Below are positions 1-9,017 of a stretch of 64,000 nucleotides of DNA, piece after piece. Every line of letters starts with the position of its first letter. Positions within the stretch are counted from its first letter, which is position 1. Both the position numbers and the translations under genes were made by a program. The stretch covers positions 2,418,001 through 2,482,000 of the forward strand of contig NZ_CP060696.1 of the NCBI RefSeq assembly GCF_014467055.1. The letters run 5' to 3'. This DNA is from Caproicibacterium amylolyticum (GTDB lineage: Bacteria > Bacillota > Clostridia > Oscillospirales > Acutalibacteraceae). The notes under the pieces were generated by a model. It was not told the DNA's origin. It worked only from the letters and a program-made list of their open reading frames with translations, and did not search any database.

Positions 1-444
1 ACCGTCAATGGCTATGGTGTCTTCCATATACAGTCCGGCAAAGCGGTAACCCATGAGCGCGGCAAGCCGCAGAAAGTGATGCAGTTCTTCCAGCTTCATG
101 ACTGCGTTGCGTGAACAGTCCAGCGTTACGCCGAAATCTTCAAACACACAGCTTTCGTGAAGCTGCCAGCCAGTCTGACCCTCCCGTGCGCACAGTGCTG
201 CCAAAGCTCTGCAGAAATCGACCCGGCTGCCGTACTCCATTGTAACGGTGCCATCCTTTTCCTGTGCGGTAAAGCCGGGCTCATCTGTTTTCTTCGCCAG
301 AAGGGTAAGGCCTTCTTCGCAAAGCTGCAACCCAAGTTCCGGCTGTTCCTCTTTTAGTAAAAACTGCGCTGTACTGTCGCAGCCGGCAGGATTAATTTTC
401 ACGATGTGTGCCTCCTTCAAATCTGCATACTGTAAACTGTTCAT
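1..444 (-). CDS. Beta-N-acetylhexosaminidase-like GH20 protein, N-terminal part (cut by window edge)
   Basis: Only the first 148 codons are inside the window; the gene continues beyond position 1. The N-terminal ~90 residues resemble the small alpha/beta domain that precedes the GH20 barrel. Around residues 118-145 the DCSRNAVMK stretch followed by an LYMEDT stretch is typical of the start of the GH20 barrel in Firmicute hexosaminidases. No signal peptide is seen, so a cytoplasmic enzyme trimming imported amino-sugar oligomers is likely. The ATG at 444 is preceded by GGAGGA with 6-nt spacing; an ATG at 450 abuts that site and is less likely. A consensus-like promoter lies at 470-498. The RpiR regulator just upstream on the same strand may control it. 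Family call from sequence motif, function inferred. Confidence 0.72.
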   Translation of the reverse strand, partial: MNSLQYADLKEAHIVKINPAGCDSTAQFLLKEEQPELGLQLCEEGLTLLAKKTDEPGFTAQEKDGTVTMEYGSRVDFCRALAALCAREGQTGWQLHESCVFEDFGVTLDCSRNAVMKLEELHHFLRLAALMGYRFAGLYMEDTIAIDG

Positions 445-469
445 GTGCATTCCTCCGTAGAACAACTGT

Positions 470-498
470 ATTATAACAAGCCATTCGTGGCATTGCAA
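470..498 (-). promoter_or_regulatory. Sigma-A promoter of the GH20 gene with palindromic -35 region
   Basis: On the minus strand TTGCAA (498-493), 17-nt spacer, TATAAT (475-470). The -35 box sits inside the perfect 12-bp palindrome GCATTGCAATGC (490-501), a plausible operator for the neighbouring RpiR-type regulator. Confidence 0.65.
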
Positions 499-654
499 TG
501 CATTTTGGCCATCCTGAAAGTAGTTGCAAATCTCTTTCTGTTTCGTCGGATTATTGAAAGTGCATCCATACAGTTGTTAATTTTTATAGCTTTTTCACTT
601 AATAAACTTAATAATATAAATGTATGATGTTTTTTCCTCCTTGTCTGCTCTGCA

Positions 655-713
655 AACGCAAAAAGAAGCCATGCAGTTTGTAATGCAGGATTATGCATTG
701 CAAACTGCATGGC
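655..713 (-). terminator. Rho-independent terminator after the rpiR-type gene
   Basis: Arms 668-687 and 694-713 pair at 19 of 20 positions, and on the minus strand the stem is followed by a T-rich stretch. It lies just past the stop at 730. Confidence 0.75.
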
Positions 714-729
714 TCATTTATTTTTACAT

Positions 730-1566
730 TCATTCCTTACCGTGGCGCCAGTGTTCCCGCTGCAGGGCTTCCAACGTTTCCTGATGTTTTTTGGTCTTCA
801 GGCTGATGTCGCTTTCCAGAAAATAGGTGTAAAGCATGTCCATGATCACCAGAACAGGAAACTGCGGGGAAATCATTGCGCCGGTATCTAACCCTTCCAC
901 CGCGGCAAGAGCAAGCACTTCATCATAAAGGCCATCTGCCGCAAGCCTGGTCAGCCCGGTCAACAGCACCGTGCGTGCATGATTGGCTTTGGCAAGATGC
1001 AGGCTTTCCAGCACCTCTTTGGTCTTTCCGCTCAAGGTAATGCCAACCACCATATCTTCCGCATCCAGAACTGCTGAATTCATGCGCATCATCTGCGGAT
1101 CTGTAATGGCCTCTACCGCAAGCCCCAGCCGCATAAAACGCAACTGAAACTCCTGCGCTGCGAAGCCGGAACTGCCCATTCCGTAAACAAAGACACGCCG
1201 GCTGCCGCTCATCAACCCGGCAACCCGCGCCACCTGCACTTCGTCCAGCATGGAAAAAGCATGCTGCAGCAGTTCCCAGTAGCGGTCGTGTACCTCCTGT
1301 GCCATCTTGCTGACATCCGGCTCATCTGTTTCCTGTGCCAAATCATTCTGATAGCTGAAAATCAGCTCACGGTACCCCTTGTAACCGCATTTTTTTGCAA
1401 AACGGGACAGCGCAGCTTCCGACACATACAGAACCTTAGAAAGATTTTTAGAGGAAAAGTCCATCTGCTTGGTATTGTGCAAAAAGAAATCTGCCAGGCT
1501 GTTCTCCACTGGTGTAAATTCTTCCTTTACACTCAGGATGCGCTGTTTCACTGCACTCTGATACAT
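730..1566 (-). CDS. MurR/RpiR family transcriptional regulator
   Basis: 278 residues, the usual RpiR-family length. The N-terminal ~75 residues form the HTH_6 DNA-binding domain (a VSEAALSRFAKKCGYKGYRE-like helix-turn-helix around 48-67). Residues ~120-255 form a SIS sugar-phosphate-binding domain (FVYGMGSSGFAAQE; GITLSGKTKEVLESL). These proteins sense phosphosugars such as MurNAc-6-P or GlcNAc-6-P and regulate adjacent catabolic genes; here the next gene is a hexosaminidase. The start at 1566 has AGGAGG upstream at about 11 nt. The stop is followed by a strong terminator, so the gene has its own transcript end. Confidence 0.88.
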   Translation of the reverse strand: MYQSAVKQRILSVKEEFTPVENSLADFFLHNTKQMDFSSKNLSKVLYVSEAALSRFAKKCGYKGYRELIFSYQNDLAQETDEPDVSKMAQEVHDRYWELLQHAFSMLDEVQVARVAGLMSGSRRVFVYGMGSSGFAAQEFQLRFMRLGLAVEAITDPQMMRMNSAVLDAEDMVVGITLSGKTKEVLESLHLAKANHARTVLLTGLTRLAADGLYDEVLALAAVEGLDTGAMISPQFPVLVIMDMLYTYFLESDISLKTKKHQETLEALQREHWRHGKE

Positions 1567-1593
1567 CTCAACACTGTCCTCCTACCTTTACAT

Positions 1594-1632
1594 ATAAAAA
1601 GGCCATTCAAAATGCAAACATTTTGAAGGCCT
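1594..1632 (-). terminator. Terminator after the metallophosphoesterase gene
   Basis: Arms 1600-1614 and 1619-1632 form a 14-bp stem with one bulge, followed on the minus strand by TTTTTATATG. Confidence 0.65.
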
Positions 1633-1734
1633 CACTGTCCCCGAATTGCTCCGAAAACCGCGCGGCACACCGGAGCGCAGCGATTTCCGGACGCTTGTAT
1701 TATACAACGATATCCGGTCAAATGCAAGGCATGA

Positions 1735-3027
1735 CTATTTGTCTGCGTTCAATAGCACCTTTTCGCTGCGCAGCGGGCTGCTAAGCTGCCCAAAGGAGGT
1801 AGCCGCACGTACCTGTGCGTACCATCTTCCTAACAATTTCTGCTCAAGGTTTATTCGCACACACCATTCCGCCCGCTGCTCCCTGCGGTAATAATCTGCG
1901 AAAATCCATCTGCAGAAGGGGACACCCGCCCCCTCCGGCAGCAGACGAATACAATACGAATGTACCATACTGCAGCTATCACCATCCCCGGCAAAGGCCC
2001 GCGGAAATGTGACTGTTATTGCCTGCTCTCCCACTTTCCGCAGTTTTGTCTGCACGCCTTTGGGGAATACAGGGGCAGCACCCTTGCGAGCAGGTAAATA
2101 CGAGAAGCCGTTTTTTTTGTCTGCTTTCAATGCGGGAACGTCAGCTTCCCACGCCGGCCCACAAGAACGTCCAGCGGTCATATTCAGACGGTGTATTATA
2201 ACCTTTCCGGAACAGAGTACATCCACAACCAACGCTTGGCAGGCTTCTGGACCATACGGCGGAACGGAAGCCGGTTCACCGGTTTCCGGGTCGATTTTTC
2301 CCGTTTCATTTTCAAAATAAGCACCCGCCGTGCCGTCTTGTATCGCGGTAAATCCAAGGTGCTGGTCAATAGAACGCTCGTCCTCCAGTGTTGCGTGAGA
2401 ATGACCGGAAATGTGGATAATCTGCGGATATTGCCGCATTAACTCCACAAGGTTTTTCTCTGTTCCCTCACCATAATTTCCATACCATTTATCTGTGCCA
2501 TAGGCAGTTCCTTGGATGCCATGATGCGCCAGTACAAGAATTGGAAGCCCCGGTGCTTTGGATGCCGCTTCTCGCAAACTTTCCTTTAAAAAAGAATAGC
2601 TGTCCGTGTAATCCTCTTCGGCTGTTTGGTTTGCAGCCAGCTTGATGACCGGAATACCGCCAACCCATACCAGTTCCTCCGGCTGCTGGCCGGTCTGCCG
2701 GGCAAAACGCTCCTGTGCGTGCTCTGTCCCAAGCTGAAAAGTGTCATGGTTGCCGATACAGTAAATCAACTGTGCGGGTATGCCGTCCGCCGCGTTTTCC
2801 TGAATCAGCTTGCCTAGGTAAGCATACTGCTCCTTCGTGCCGAAGTCCGTTAAGTCCCCTACGAACGCGGCGGCATCCATTAGCGGGTCAAGCTGGTGAA
2901 ACGCAGAAAAAACCGCGTGCAGCTTTTCTCGGGAAGGGTAACTGCCGCATACGTGCAAATCGCTGCAAATACCCATGCGCGCCCGAACCCCTTGCCGCGA
3001 AAGTGGTTTCCAGTTCTGTTTTTCCAC
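1735..3027 (-). CDS. Calcineurin-like metallophosphoesterase
   Basis: About 430 residues. The metallophosphoesterase metal-ligand motifs occur in order: SDLHV (~residue 25), GDLTD (~60), GNHD (~95), LAHHG (~165) and SGHSH (~210). These define a dinuclear metal-dependent phosphoesterase, but the substrate cannot be read from sequence. The C-terminal ~180 residues form a beta-rich extension with no motif I recognise. There is no clear signal peptide. Two in-frame GTG codons are possible starts (3036 and 3027); GGAG lies 8 nt before 3027, so that one is chosen. The gene is divergent from metN, sharing a ~300-bp intergenic region, and has its own terminator. Confidence 0.82.
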   Translation of the reverse strand: MEKQNWKPLSRQGVRARMGICSDLHVCGSYPSREKLHAVFSAFHQLDPLMDAAAFVGDLTDFGTKEQYAYLGKLIQENAADGIPAQLIYCIGNHDTFQLGTEHAQERFARQTGQQPEELVWVGGIPVIKLAANQTAEEDYTDSYSFLKESLREAASKAPGLPILVLAHHGIQGTAYGTDKWYGNYGEGTEKNLVELMRQYPQIIHISGHSHATLEDERSIDQHLGFTAIQDGTAGAYFENETGKIDPETGEPASVPPYGPEACQALVVDVLCSGKVIIHRLNMTAGRSCGPAWEADVPALKADKKNGFSYLPARKGAAPVFPKGVQTKLRKVGEQAITVTFPRAFAGDGDSCSMVHSYCIRLLPEGAGVPFCRWIFADYYRREQRAEWCVRINLEQKLLGRWYAQVRAATSFGQLSSPLRSEKVLLNADK

Positions 3028-3250
3028 GTTTTTCACTCCGTTTGCAAATTGTTGTCTTGTTAATTGTACAGCACAGACAAAAAATTCGCAAGTGTTTAAT
3101 AAAATCTGAAAGAAGCATACAGTTCGTTAGCTTTTCCCTGCACTTTTTGCAGGCTGCTTTCCATTTTACTTTCTTTTTTCTGATTTTGCCGTTTAATACA
3201 TTACCAAAATAGTATATAAATTTTCGGCCGCTTTGGCTGTTATTTTTTAC

Positions 3251-3279
3251 TTGACAGGCAGGCCGCTTCCGCATACAAT
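3251..3279 (+). promoter_or_regulatory. Promoter of the metNIQ cluster, with inverted repeat downstream
   Basis: TTGACA (3251-3256), 17-nt spacer, TACAAT (3274-3279). The inverted repeat ACAATTC-N6-GAATTGT (3284-3303) falls at the expected transcription start and could be an operator. No SAM riboswitch or T-box is seen in the ~50-nt leader. Confidence 0.7.
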
Positions 3280-3338
3280 ATAAACAATTCATATAGGAAT
3301 TGTATAGATTGTGAAACGAAGAAGAAAGGCTGATAACA

Positions 3339-4361
3339 ATGATTCAATTCGTAAACGTCAGCAAAGAATTTGTCAATAAAGATGACAATGTTCACGCACT
3401 GCGGGAGCTCAGCCTTACTGTAGAAAAAGGCGACATTTTCGGCGTAATCGGCTTCAGCGGTGCCGGCAAGTCCACCCTGCTGCGCATGGTAAACGCACTG
3501 GAAACGCCAACCGCAGGGCAGGTGCTGGTGCAGGGGCAAAATCTTGCGCAGCTCTCCCCCGCCGAACTGCGCAAAACACGCAAGGAAATCGCCATGGTGT
3601 TCCAGCAGTTCAATCTGCTGGACTCCCGCACAGTTTTTGACAACGTCGCTATGCCGCTGAAACTAAACCATGTGCCAAAAGCAGAAATTGCCGAGCGCGT
3701 GGAAGAATTGCTCAAGTTCGTTGAACTTTCCGACAAACGGAACGCTTACCCACAAAAGCTTTCCGGCGGACAGAAACAGCGCGTTGGCATTGCTCGCGCA
3801 CTGGCAACCCAGCCGTCTATCCTCCTGTGCGACGAACCCACCAGTGCACTGGACCCTAAAACCACTGATTCTATTCTGCAGCTGCTGCAAAAGGTCAACC
3901 GCGAGCTGGGCGTAACCATTCTGATCATCACCCATCAGATCAGTGTCATCCAGAAAATCTGCAACCGCGTTGCCGTGATGGAAAACGGACGCGTTGCTGA
4001 ACAGGGAACGGTTCTGGAGGTTTTTAGCCATCCAAAAGCAGCCATTACAAAAGACTTTGTTTCCACCGTCATTGATGACCGTATTCCGGAAAGCATTCAA
4101 AAAAGCCTTGCCACCGACGCGCGGAACAATACCGTTATCCGGCTGCACTTTTTGGGCAGCAATTCCCGTGAAGCGATGGTTTCCGCCATTAACAAAAAAT
4201 TCAATGTGGAAACCAACATTCTGTTTGCTTCTGTGCATGAGCTGCAAAACACTGTGCTTGGCACGCTGGTGCTGCAGCTGGTGGGCAGTTCAGAAGAAAT
4301 TGCGGCAGTGGAAGCGTACATTCAAAAATCTGATGTGGACTTTGAGGAGGCGGCAGTATGA
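3339..4361 (+). CDS. metN: D/L-methionine ABC transporter ATP-binding protein MetN
   Basis: 340 residues, the usual MetN length. The ABC domain carries Walker A GFSGAGKST (~38-46), the signature LSGGQKQR (~141), Walker B ILLCDEPTSALD (~160-171) and the switch histidine in ITHQ. The C-terminal ~75 residues form a NIL domain, the methionine-sensing regulatory domain of MetN (transinhibition is known for the family). It energises uptake through MetI with the lipoprotein MetQ. The ATG is preceded by AGAAAGG, and the gene overlaps metI by 4 nt (ATGA), so the two are translationally coupled. Confidence 0.95.
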   Translation: MIQFVNVSKEFVNKDDNVHALRELSLTVEKGDIFGVIGFSGAGKSTLLRMVNALETPTAGQVLVQGQNLAQLSPAELRKTRKEIAMVFQQFNLLDSRTVFDNVAMPLKLNHVPKAEIAERVEELLKFVELSDKRNAYPQKLSGGQKQRVGIARALATQPSILLCDEPTSALDPKTTDSILQLLQKVNRELGVTILIITHQISVIQKICNRVAVMENGRVAEQGTVLEVFSHPKAAITKDFVSTVIDDRIPESIQKSLATDARNNTVIRLHFLGSNSREAMVSAINKKFNVETNILFASVHELQNTVLGTLVLQLVGSSEEIAAVEAYIQKSDVDFEEAAV

Positions 4362-5017
4362 TTGACCTTGGTGTACCAAATGAAAAAATTCTGCTGGGAG
4401 CGCAGCAAACCATTTATATGGTTGGCATTTCCCTAATCATCGGCACAATTATCGGTGCTGTAATGGCAGTTGTACTGGTGCTGACCCGCAAAGACGGCAT
4501 CCGTCCAAACAAAATTGTGTACGGCATTCTCAATGCGGTCATTAACGTGGTACGCAGCGTTCCATTTATTATCCTCATGGTGTTCATCATGCCGCTTACA
4601 AAGGTAATTGTCGGCACACGCATCGGCACCCCCGCCGCAATCGTTCCACTGGTAGTGTTCATTGCTCCCTACCTTGCCCGCCTGATGGAAAGTTCCCTGT
4701 TGGAAGTAAACCGCGGTATTGTAGAAGCGGCGCAGTCCATGGGCGCCACCACCTTTCAAATCATCTGGCACTTTCTGCTGCCGGAATCCAGCGGTTCGCT
4801 CATCCTTGCACTGACTACCGGTGCAATCGGCCTTTTGGGCGCCACCGCAATGGCCGGTGCAATCGGTGCGGGCGGTGTCGGTGACTTGGCGCTGACCTAT
4901 GGCTATGAGCGCATGAACTTTCCGCTGATGCTTTTTACCGTGGTTGTGCTGATTATCTTCGTACAGCTGATTCAGGCACTGGGAAACTTCCTTTCCCGCA
5001 GGCTGCGGCATAAGTGA
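4358..5017 (+). CDS. metI: Methionine ABC transporter permease MetI
   Basis: 219 residues with about five transmembrane segments and the permease EAA loop (EAAQSMGATTFQIIWHFLLP, ~residues 128-147) that contacts MetN. The C-terminal half has the glycine-rich GAIGAGGVGDLALTYGY stretch seen in MetI. The GAGG ribosome site is inside the end of metN. A ~360-bp interval with a dispersed repeat separates it from metQ, which is unusual because these genes are normally adjacent. Confidence 0.94.
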   Translation: MIDLGVPNEKILLGAQQTIYMVGISLIIGTIIGAVMAVVLVLTRKDGIRPNKIVYGILNAVINVVRSVPFIILMVFIMPLTKVIVGTRIGTPAAIVPLVVFIAPYLARLMESSLLEVNRGIVEAAQSMGATTFQIIWHFLLPESSGSLILALTTGAIGLLGATAMAGAIGAGGVGDLALTYGYERMNFPLMLFTVVVLIIFVQLIQALGNFLSRRLRHK

Positions 5018-5200
5018 GCAGACTTTCCAGTACCCTGCCGTAAAGTTTTCGCCAGCCTCGCGTGCCCCGAATGGGGTATGTTCACAAGGCTGCAGGTGTG
5101 GGCAAAGCCCACGACCTTATTTCTTGACCGTAAAGCCATTTTATAAAAGGGAGGTACACAGCAGCGCTCCCTGCGGCGGGCGAAGCCATGCCGGAAAGAG

Positions 5201-5342
5201 CAAGACCTTGGGAGCCTTCCCTTGCAGGCTCCCAAACCCGTGAGCGCTTCTGAGGATACTAAGAGGAGTTAAGGCCAAAAGAAAGATCGTGGCGGGCTTC
5301 GCCCCCACACCCCTAGTCGCTTTCTGAGAAAGCGACAGAAAG
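5201..5342 (+). repeat. Dispersed intergenic repeat, copy 1 (between metI and metQ)
   Basis: About 142 bp beginning AAGACCTTGGGAGCC and ending in the palindrome GTCGCTTTCTGAGAAAGCGAC plus AGAAAG. Two related units are at 28228-28495. Internal hairpins include GGGAGCC/GGCTCCC and GGCGGGCTTCGCCC. There is no coding potential. The 5018-5200 flank holds no gene that I can see. Confidence 0.8.
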
Positions 5343-5378
5343 TAATGTACAGAAATATTAGAGAAGAGGTATATCATT

Positions 5379-6245
5379 ATGAAAAAGAATCTTACCATCC
5401 GCAAAGTTACCGCGCTCGGTCTTGCCGCTTTGTTTGCATCCGCTTCCCTGACCGGCTGCGGCTCAAGTGCCTCCACAGCCAGCGGCAGCGCTGCTTCTGC
5501 CGCACCGGCAAAGAAAGAATTAAAATTCAGCAAATCACAGGGACCGTACAGCGAACTTTTTCAAAAGGGCATTCAGCCGATTTTGGAGAAAAAGGGTTAC
5601 AAAATTACCGCTGTGGATATGTCCGACCTTTCACAGGCCGACTCCGCGCTAAATGACGGTGAAGTTGACTTTAACGTAGAACAACACGTTGCCTACATGA
5701 ACAACTTTAATAAGACACAAAACGGCCACCTTGCCGCCGTAACCCCGATTCCGACCGTTCCGGCGGGCATTTACCCCGGTTCCAAATCCGCACTGAACCA
5801 GATTGCAGACGGTGCCAAAGTAGCTGTTCCGAATGATGCTTCCAACACCGCGCGTGCTTACGTTCTGCTGCAGAAAGCCGGTTGGATTAAATTGAAAGAC
5901 GGCACCCAACCCACCAAAGCTACACAGGATGACATTGCTGAAAATCCGCATCACATTCAGTTTACGGAAATGAAATCCCTGAACATTCCATCCGTACGCA
6001 CTGATTTTGATTTCATCGTCATTACCGGTTCTATCGTATACAACGCAAAGATTGACCCCTCCACCGCCCTGCTCAAGGAGGACATTCTCCCCGACCTAAT
6101 GCTGCATTTGGTGGTAAAGGATTCCGACAAAGACAGCCAGTGGGCAAAGGACATTGCTGCCGCTTATCAATCTGCTGAATTCAAAACCTATCTAGACAAA
6201 AACAACAACGGCCTGTGGACCGCGCCGGATTACAGCAAAAAGTAA
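5379..6245 (+). CDS. metQ: Methionine-binding lipoprotein MetQ (NlpA family)
   Basis: 288 residues. An N-terminal signal ends in the lipobox LTGC, with lipidated Cys at residue 27, followed by a Ser/Ala-rich linker. The NlpA/Lipoprotein_9 fold runs from ~48 to the end. It includes the DGEVDFNVEQHVAYMNNFN region that binds substrate and the conserved VAVPNDASNTARAYVLLQ stretch. It delivers methionine to MetI. AGAGG lies about 9 nt before the ATG. A strong terminator follows at 6297-6341. Confidence 0.94.
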   Translation: MKKNLTIRKVTALGLAALFASASLTGCGSSASTASGSAASAAPAKKELKFSKSQGPYSELFQKGIQPILEKKGYKITAVDMSDLSQADSALNDGEVDFNVEQHVAYMNNFNKTQNGHLAAVTPIPTVPAGIYPGSKSALNQIADGAKVAVPNDASNTARAYVLLQKAGWIKLKDGTQPTKATQDDIAENPHHIQFTEMKSLNIPSVRTDFDFIVITGSIVYNAKIDPSTALLKEDILPDLMLHLVVKDSDKDSQWAKDIAAAYQSAEFKTYLDKNNNGLWTAPDYSKK

Positions 6246-6296
6246 AATACGCTTACAACACACTTCCTATACAATTCCCAATCACTCTTAACGAAA

Positions 6297-6341
6297 CGAA
6301 CAGCTGCTCTGTCCTGCGGGACAGGCGGCTGTTCGTTTTTT
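6297..6341 (+). terminator. Terminator of the met cluster
   Basis: CGAACAGC...GCTGTTCG stem (6297-6335) enclosing a GTCCTGCGGGAC loop stem, followed by TTTTTT. Confidence 0.85.
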
Positions 6342-6353
6342 CTGCATTCTGGT

Positions 6354-7385
6354 TTATCCGCACACTTCCGCGATTTTTTTGCAGATTGCCTGTACTTCCG
6401 TATGGCTGACGGTAAAAAACGTATTTCCGTTCACGGTCAGCGTATCCGTATCCCCGCTCTGTGGTGTATAAATGAACTGCATCTGCGGCGCTTCCGCCGT
6501 TGTTCTGCTGAATGTGACAGTCAGATCTGCCGCTGTGCCGGAAGCGGGCGCTTTTTCCGCTTTTCCAGTCAGCTCTAACCCCAAAAGCTCCTTGTACAAC
6601 GAAGTGAAGCTGTCTTTTTTCAGTGTTTTTCCATTGGCACGGTAGGTGCCGCCGTCAATTTCAAGCATGTAGGTCTTTGCGCCGGTCTCCATGGTCACCT
6701 TGGAAACACTGGCCGCATTCACAACTCCGGCGATTTTCAAAATATAAGCATAGGGGTCAATTTTGCGCAGAGCATCCGCGGTATCTTTGGAAATCAAATA
6801 GACAACGGATTCTTTCCCTTTAACCGCCGCGTAGACATTTCCACTGCCGTCCTCTTTACCCAAAAGCACTGTTGCAGTGCTGTCCGCATCCGGTGCGGAC
6901 ACTGCGGTCGATTCCTCCTTCGTCTGCAAAAACTGAAGCGTAAAGGAATCCGTGCTGTTGGCAATGCCTGTATCCGTTCCGGTTTTTACCTGCGCGGGTG
7001 AAGTAAAGCTGACCGCCGCAAGCTTGTCAAACAGCTCGTACATTGTCTGCGTATCGACCATCACAGTATTTTGGTATGGTGTCGGAATCGTCCAACTGTC
7101 AAAACCGCTTTTGTAGGAAGCGGGCGCGTACTCCACCCGAAACGTTTCCTGCCCTGATTTGCTTACGGAAAGCATCCGGATTCCTTTGGAAAGGAACTGC
7201 GGCTGCTCCTGCTGTTTCAGCTGCGCAGATGTTTTTGAAATTGTTTGCACAGATGAAGCAGAGGCAGCCGACACCGCCTGTGAGGCCACAGAGGAGGTTC
7301 CGTTTGTTTCTTCTCTGCAGCCAGCAAGGATGGATGCCGCCAGCGCCGCTGCTAAAATTCCGCAGAATAGTTGTTTCAGTTTCAT
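6354..7385 (-). CDS. DUF4340 domain lipoprotein
   Basis: 343 residues. A signal peptide ends in the lipobox LAGC (Cys22), then a Ser/Ala-rich linker. The remainder is beta-rich with two repeats of the DUF4340 type (motifs such as SWTIPTPY, VDTQTMYELFDKLAAV, VYLISKDTADALRKIDPY and DGGTYRANGKTL). DUF4340 proteins are surface lipoproteins of unknown role, often linked to gliding or ABC-type export modules; no such partner is here. It lies between the met terminator and the YesN gene. Confidence 0.75.
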   Translation of the reverse strand: MKLKQLFCGILAAALAASILAGCREETNGTSSVASQAVSAASASSVQTISKTSAQLKQQEQPQFLSKGIRMLSVSKSGQETFRVEYAPASYKSGFDSWTIPTPYQNTVMVDTQTMYELFDKLAAVSFTSPAQVKTGTDTGIANSTDSFTLQFLQTKEESTAVSAPDADSTATVLLGKEDGSGNVYAAVKGKESVVYLISKDTADALRKIDPYAYILKIAGVVNAASVSKVTMETGAKTYMLEIDGGTYRANGKTLKKDSFTSLYKELLGLELTGKAEKAPASGTAADLTVTFSRTTAEAPQMQFIYTPQSGDTDTLTVNGNTFFTVSHTEVQAICKKIAEVCG

Positions 7386-7443
7386 ATCAGTGCCCCACTT
7401 TCTAACTGTAATTGATATTATATGTTAAATCGCGAAATAAAAC

Positions 7444-9000
7444 TTATTTCGCGGGCTGGCGCGACTCGTCCCGATACTGTGTAGGGGACTTGCCGGTGTG
7501 CTTTTTAAACGCCAGCGAAAAATAGTTAGTATCCCGGTAACCCACCATCAGCGCAATCCGCCCTGTTTTCAAGCTGGTAGTCTCCAGCAGTGATTTCGCT
7601 TTTTTAATCCGCCTGCGCACGATATATTCGTTGCAGCCCTCTCCTGTTACACGCTTAAACAGACGTGAAAAATAATTAGGAGTGACAAACAGTGAAGCCG
7701 CAATGTTTGCAACGGACAAATCTTCCTCCAAGTGCTCATCAATATACCGACGCGCTATAGAAACCAAGTCATGTACATTTTGGCTCTGCTGCTCCAACAG
7801 CTTTGACAAATACATCCGCGTCATTTCGCAGGACTCCGCGCGGGCAGCATGCGTCAGACTTTGCGCCAATGCATTCAGATTTTCGCCGTTTTCTACACTC
7901 ATCTGCGTAATGTAAGAAAAGTAAACCGAACTGGCAATTTCCAGGCAGCAGCGGCGCGTGTTGGCTGCCGAAAGGTTGTAGGAAACTGCCGCTTTGCAGA
8001 AAGTGGCATATGCCTTCATCACTTTGTCGGTATCCCCCACATTTGCACACATGATGTTTTTCAGTTCTGTATACACATCCTGAAACAGCGTTTCACGCTT
8101 TTTGTCCGGTGCCATCTGCACAATACTGCAAAACTCCGTCTTTTCGTCCTGCAGCATCAGCCGTGCGTCATTATAAGAAATATAAAGATTCGCAAAGCCG
8201 GTTTCGCAGCTGCCCAGCACGATACGCGGGGTAGTATCAAAGTCATCCCCCAGCACACTTGTAAGGGCAGACGCTTGCTCCACACCGCTCTCGGCGTTTT
8301 CTCCCAAAAAGAACACCAGCACAATGGTTCCGTCACTGTCCGCAAAGGTAACTCCCTTGCCCTGCCGATCCACCATGCTGATACAGATGTTGCGCACCAT
8401 AATCGCCCGAAAACCATCCGTATCCTGTTTGTCCGTATACAGTCCCGGCACCAGCACTGCTGCCTGCAGGGATTGTGCCGGATCAAAATGATTTTTGCGG
8501 CAGAATTCTTCCGTTTCCTGTGCAGTAAGGTCCCGACGCACCAATGCGCGCAGCTGCTTTTCCAGCTCCATCTGTTCCTGCAGTCCGCTTGCACGCAGTT
8601 GTGCGGGTTTTTCTGCCTGCTGCTGTGCATCCAGAGCCTGCACCTGGCGAAAAATCGATTCCCGCAGCACTTCTTCATCAATCGGTTTGAGCAAAAAGTC
8701 TTCAACATGCAGGCGCAGGCACTCGCGAGCGTAGTCAAAGCGGTCGTAGCCTGTCAGTACAATGATGCGCAGCTGCGGCACAATCTTTTTTGCCGCGTCA
8801 ATCAATTCAATACCCGTCATTTCTGACATGTAAATATCCGTCAGCATGATCTGCGGATGGTGCTCCTGCAGCATTTCCAACGCTTCTTTGCCGGAAGCCG
8901 CTGTGTACACCGTATCTATCGCCAGCGTATTCCACGGCAACGCGCGTTTGATTCCCATGCGGATCATCTGCTCGTCATCCACCACCAGTATTTGGTACAT
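7444..9000 (-). CDS. AraC-type response regulator, YesN-like
   Basis: 518 residues. The N-terminal receiver domain (1-120) has the acidic DDE at 8-10, phosphoacceptor Asp ~54 (LTDIYMSEM) and Lys ~104 (LLKPID). A long variable middle region follows. The C-terminal ~100 residues are an AraC double helix-turn-helix (VANIAASLFVTPNYFSRLFK; IALMVGYRDTNYFSLAFKK; TGKSPTQYR). With the adjacent histidine kinase it forms a YesMN-type system that activates carbohydrate ABC transporter and glycosidase genes, as expected from the next operon. AAGGAGGGG precedes the ATG at 9000; an upstream ATG at 9036 would extend into the kinase end and lacks such a site. Confidence 0.9.
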   Translation of the reverse strand: MYQILVVDDEQMIRMGIKRALPWNTLAIDTVYTAASGKEALEMLQEHHPQIMLTDIYMSEMTGIELIDAAKKIVPQLRIIVLTGYDRFDYARECLRLHVEDFLLKPIDEEVLRESIFRQVQALDAQQQAEKPAQLRASGLQEQMELEKQLRALVRRDLTAQETEEFCRKNHFDPAQSLQAAVLVPGLYTDKQDTDGFRAIMVRNICISMVDRQGKGVTFADSDGTIVLVFFLGENAESGVEQASALTSVLGDDFDTTPRIVLGSCETGFANLYISYNDARLMLQDEKTEFCSIVQMAPDKKRETLFQDVYTELKNIMCANVGDTDKVMKAYATFCKAAVSYNLSAANTRRCCLEIASSVYFSYITQMSVENGENLNALAQSLTHAARAESCEMTRMYLSKLLEQQSQNVHDLVSIARRYIDEHLEEDLSVANIAASLFVTPNYFSRLFKRVTGEGCNEYIVRRRIKKAKSLLETTSLKTGRIALMVGYRDTNYFSLAFKKHTGKSPTQYRDESRQPAK

Positions 9001-9017
9001 ACAACCCCTCCTTGTAT

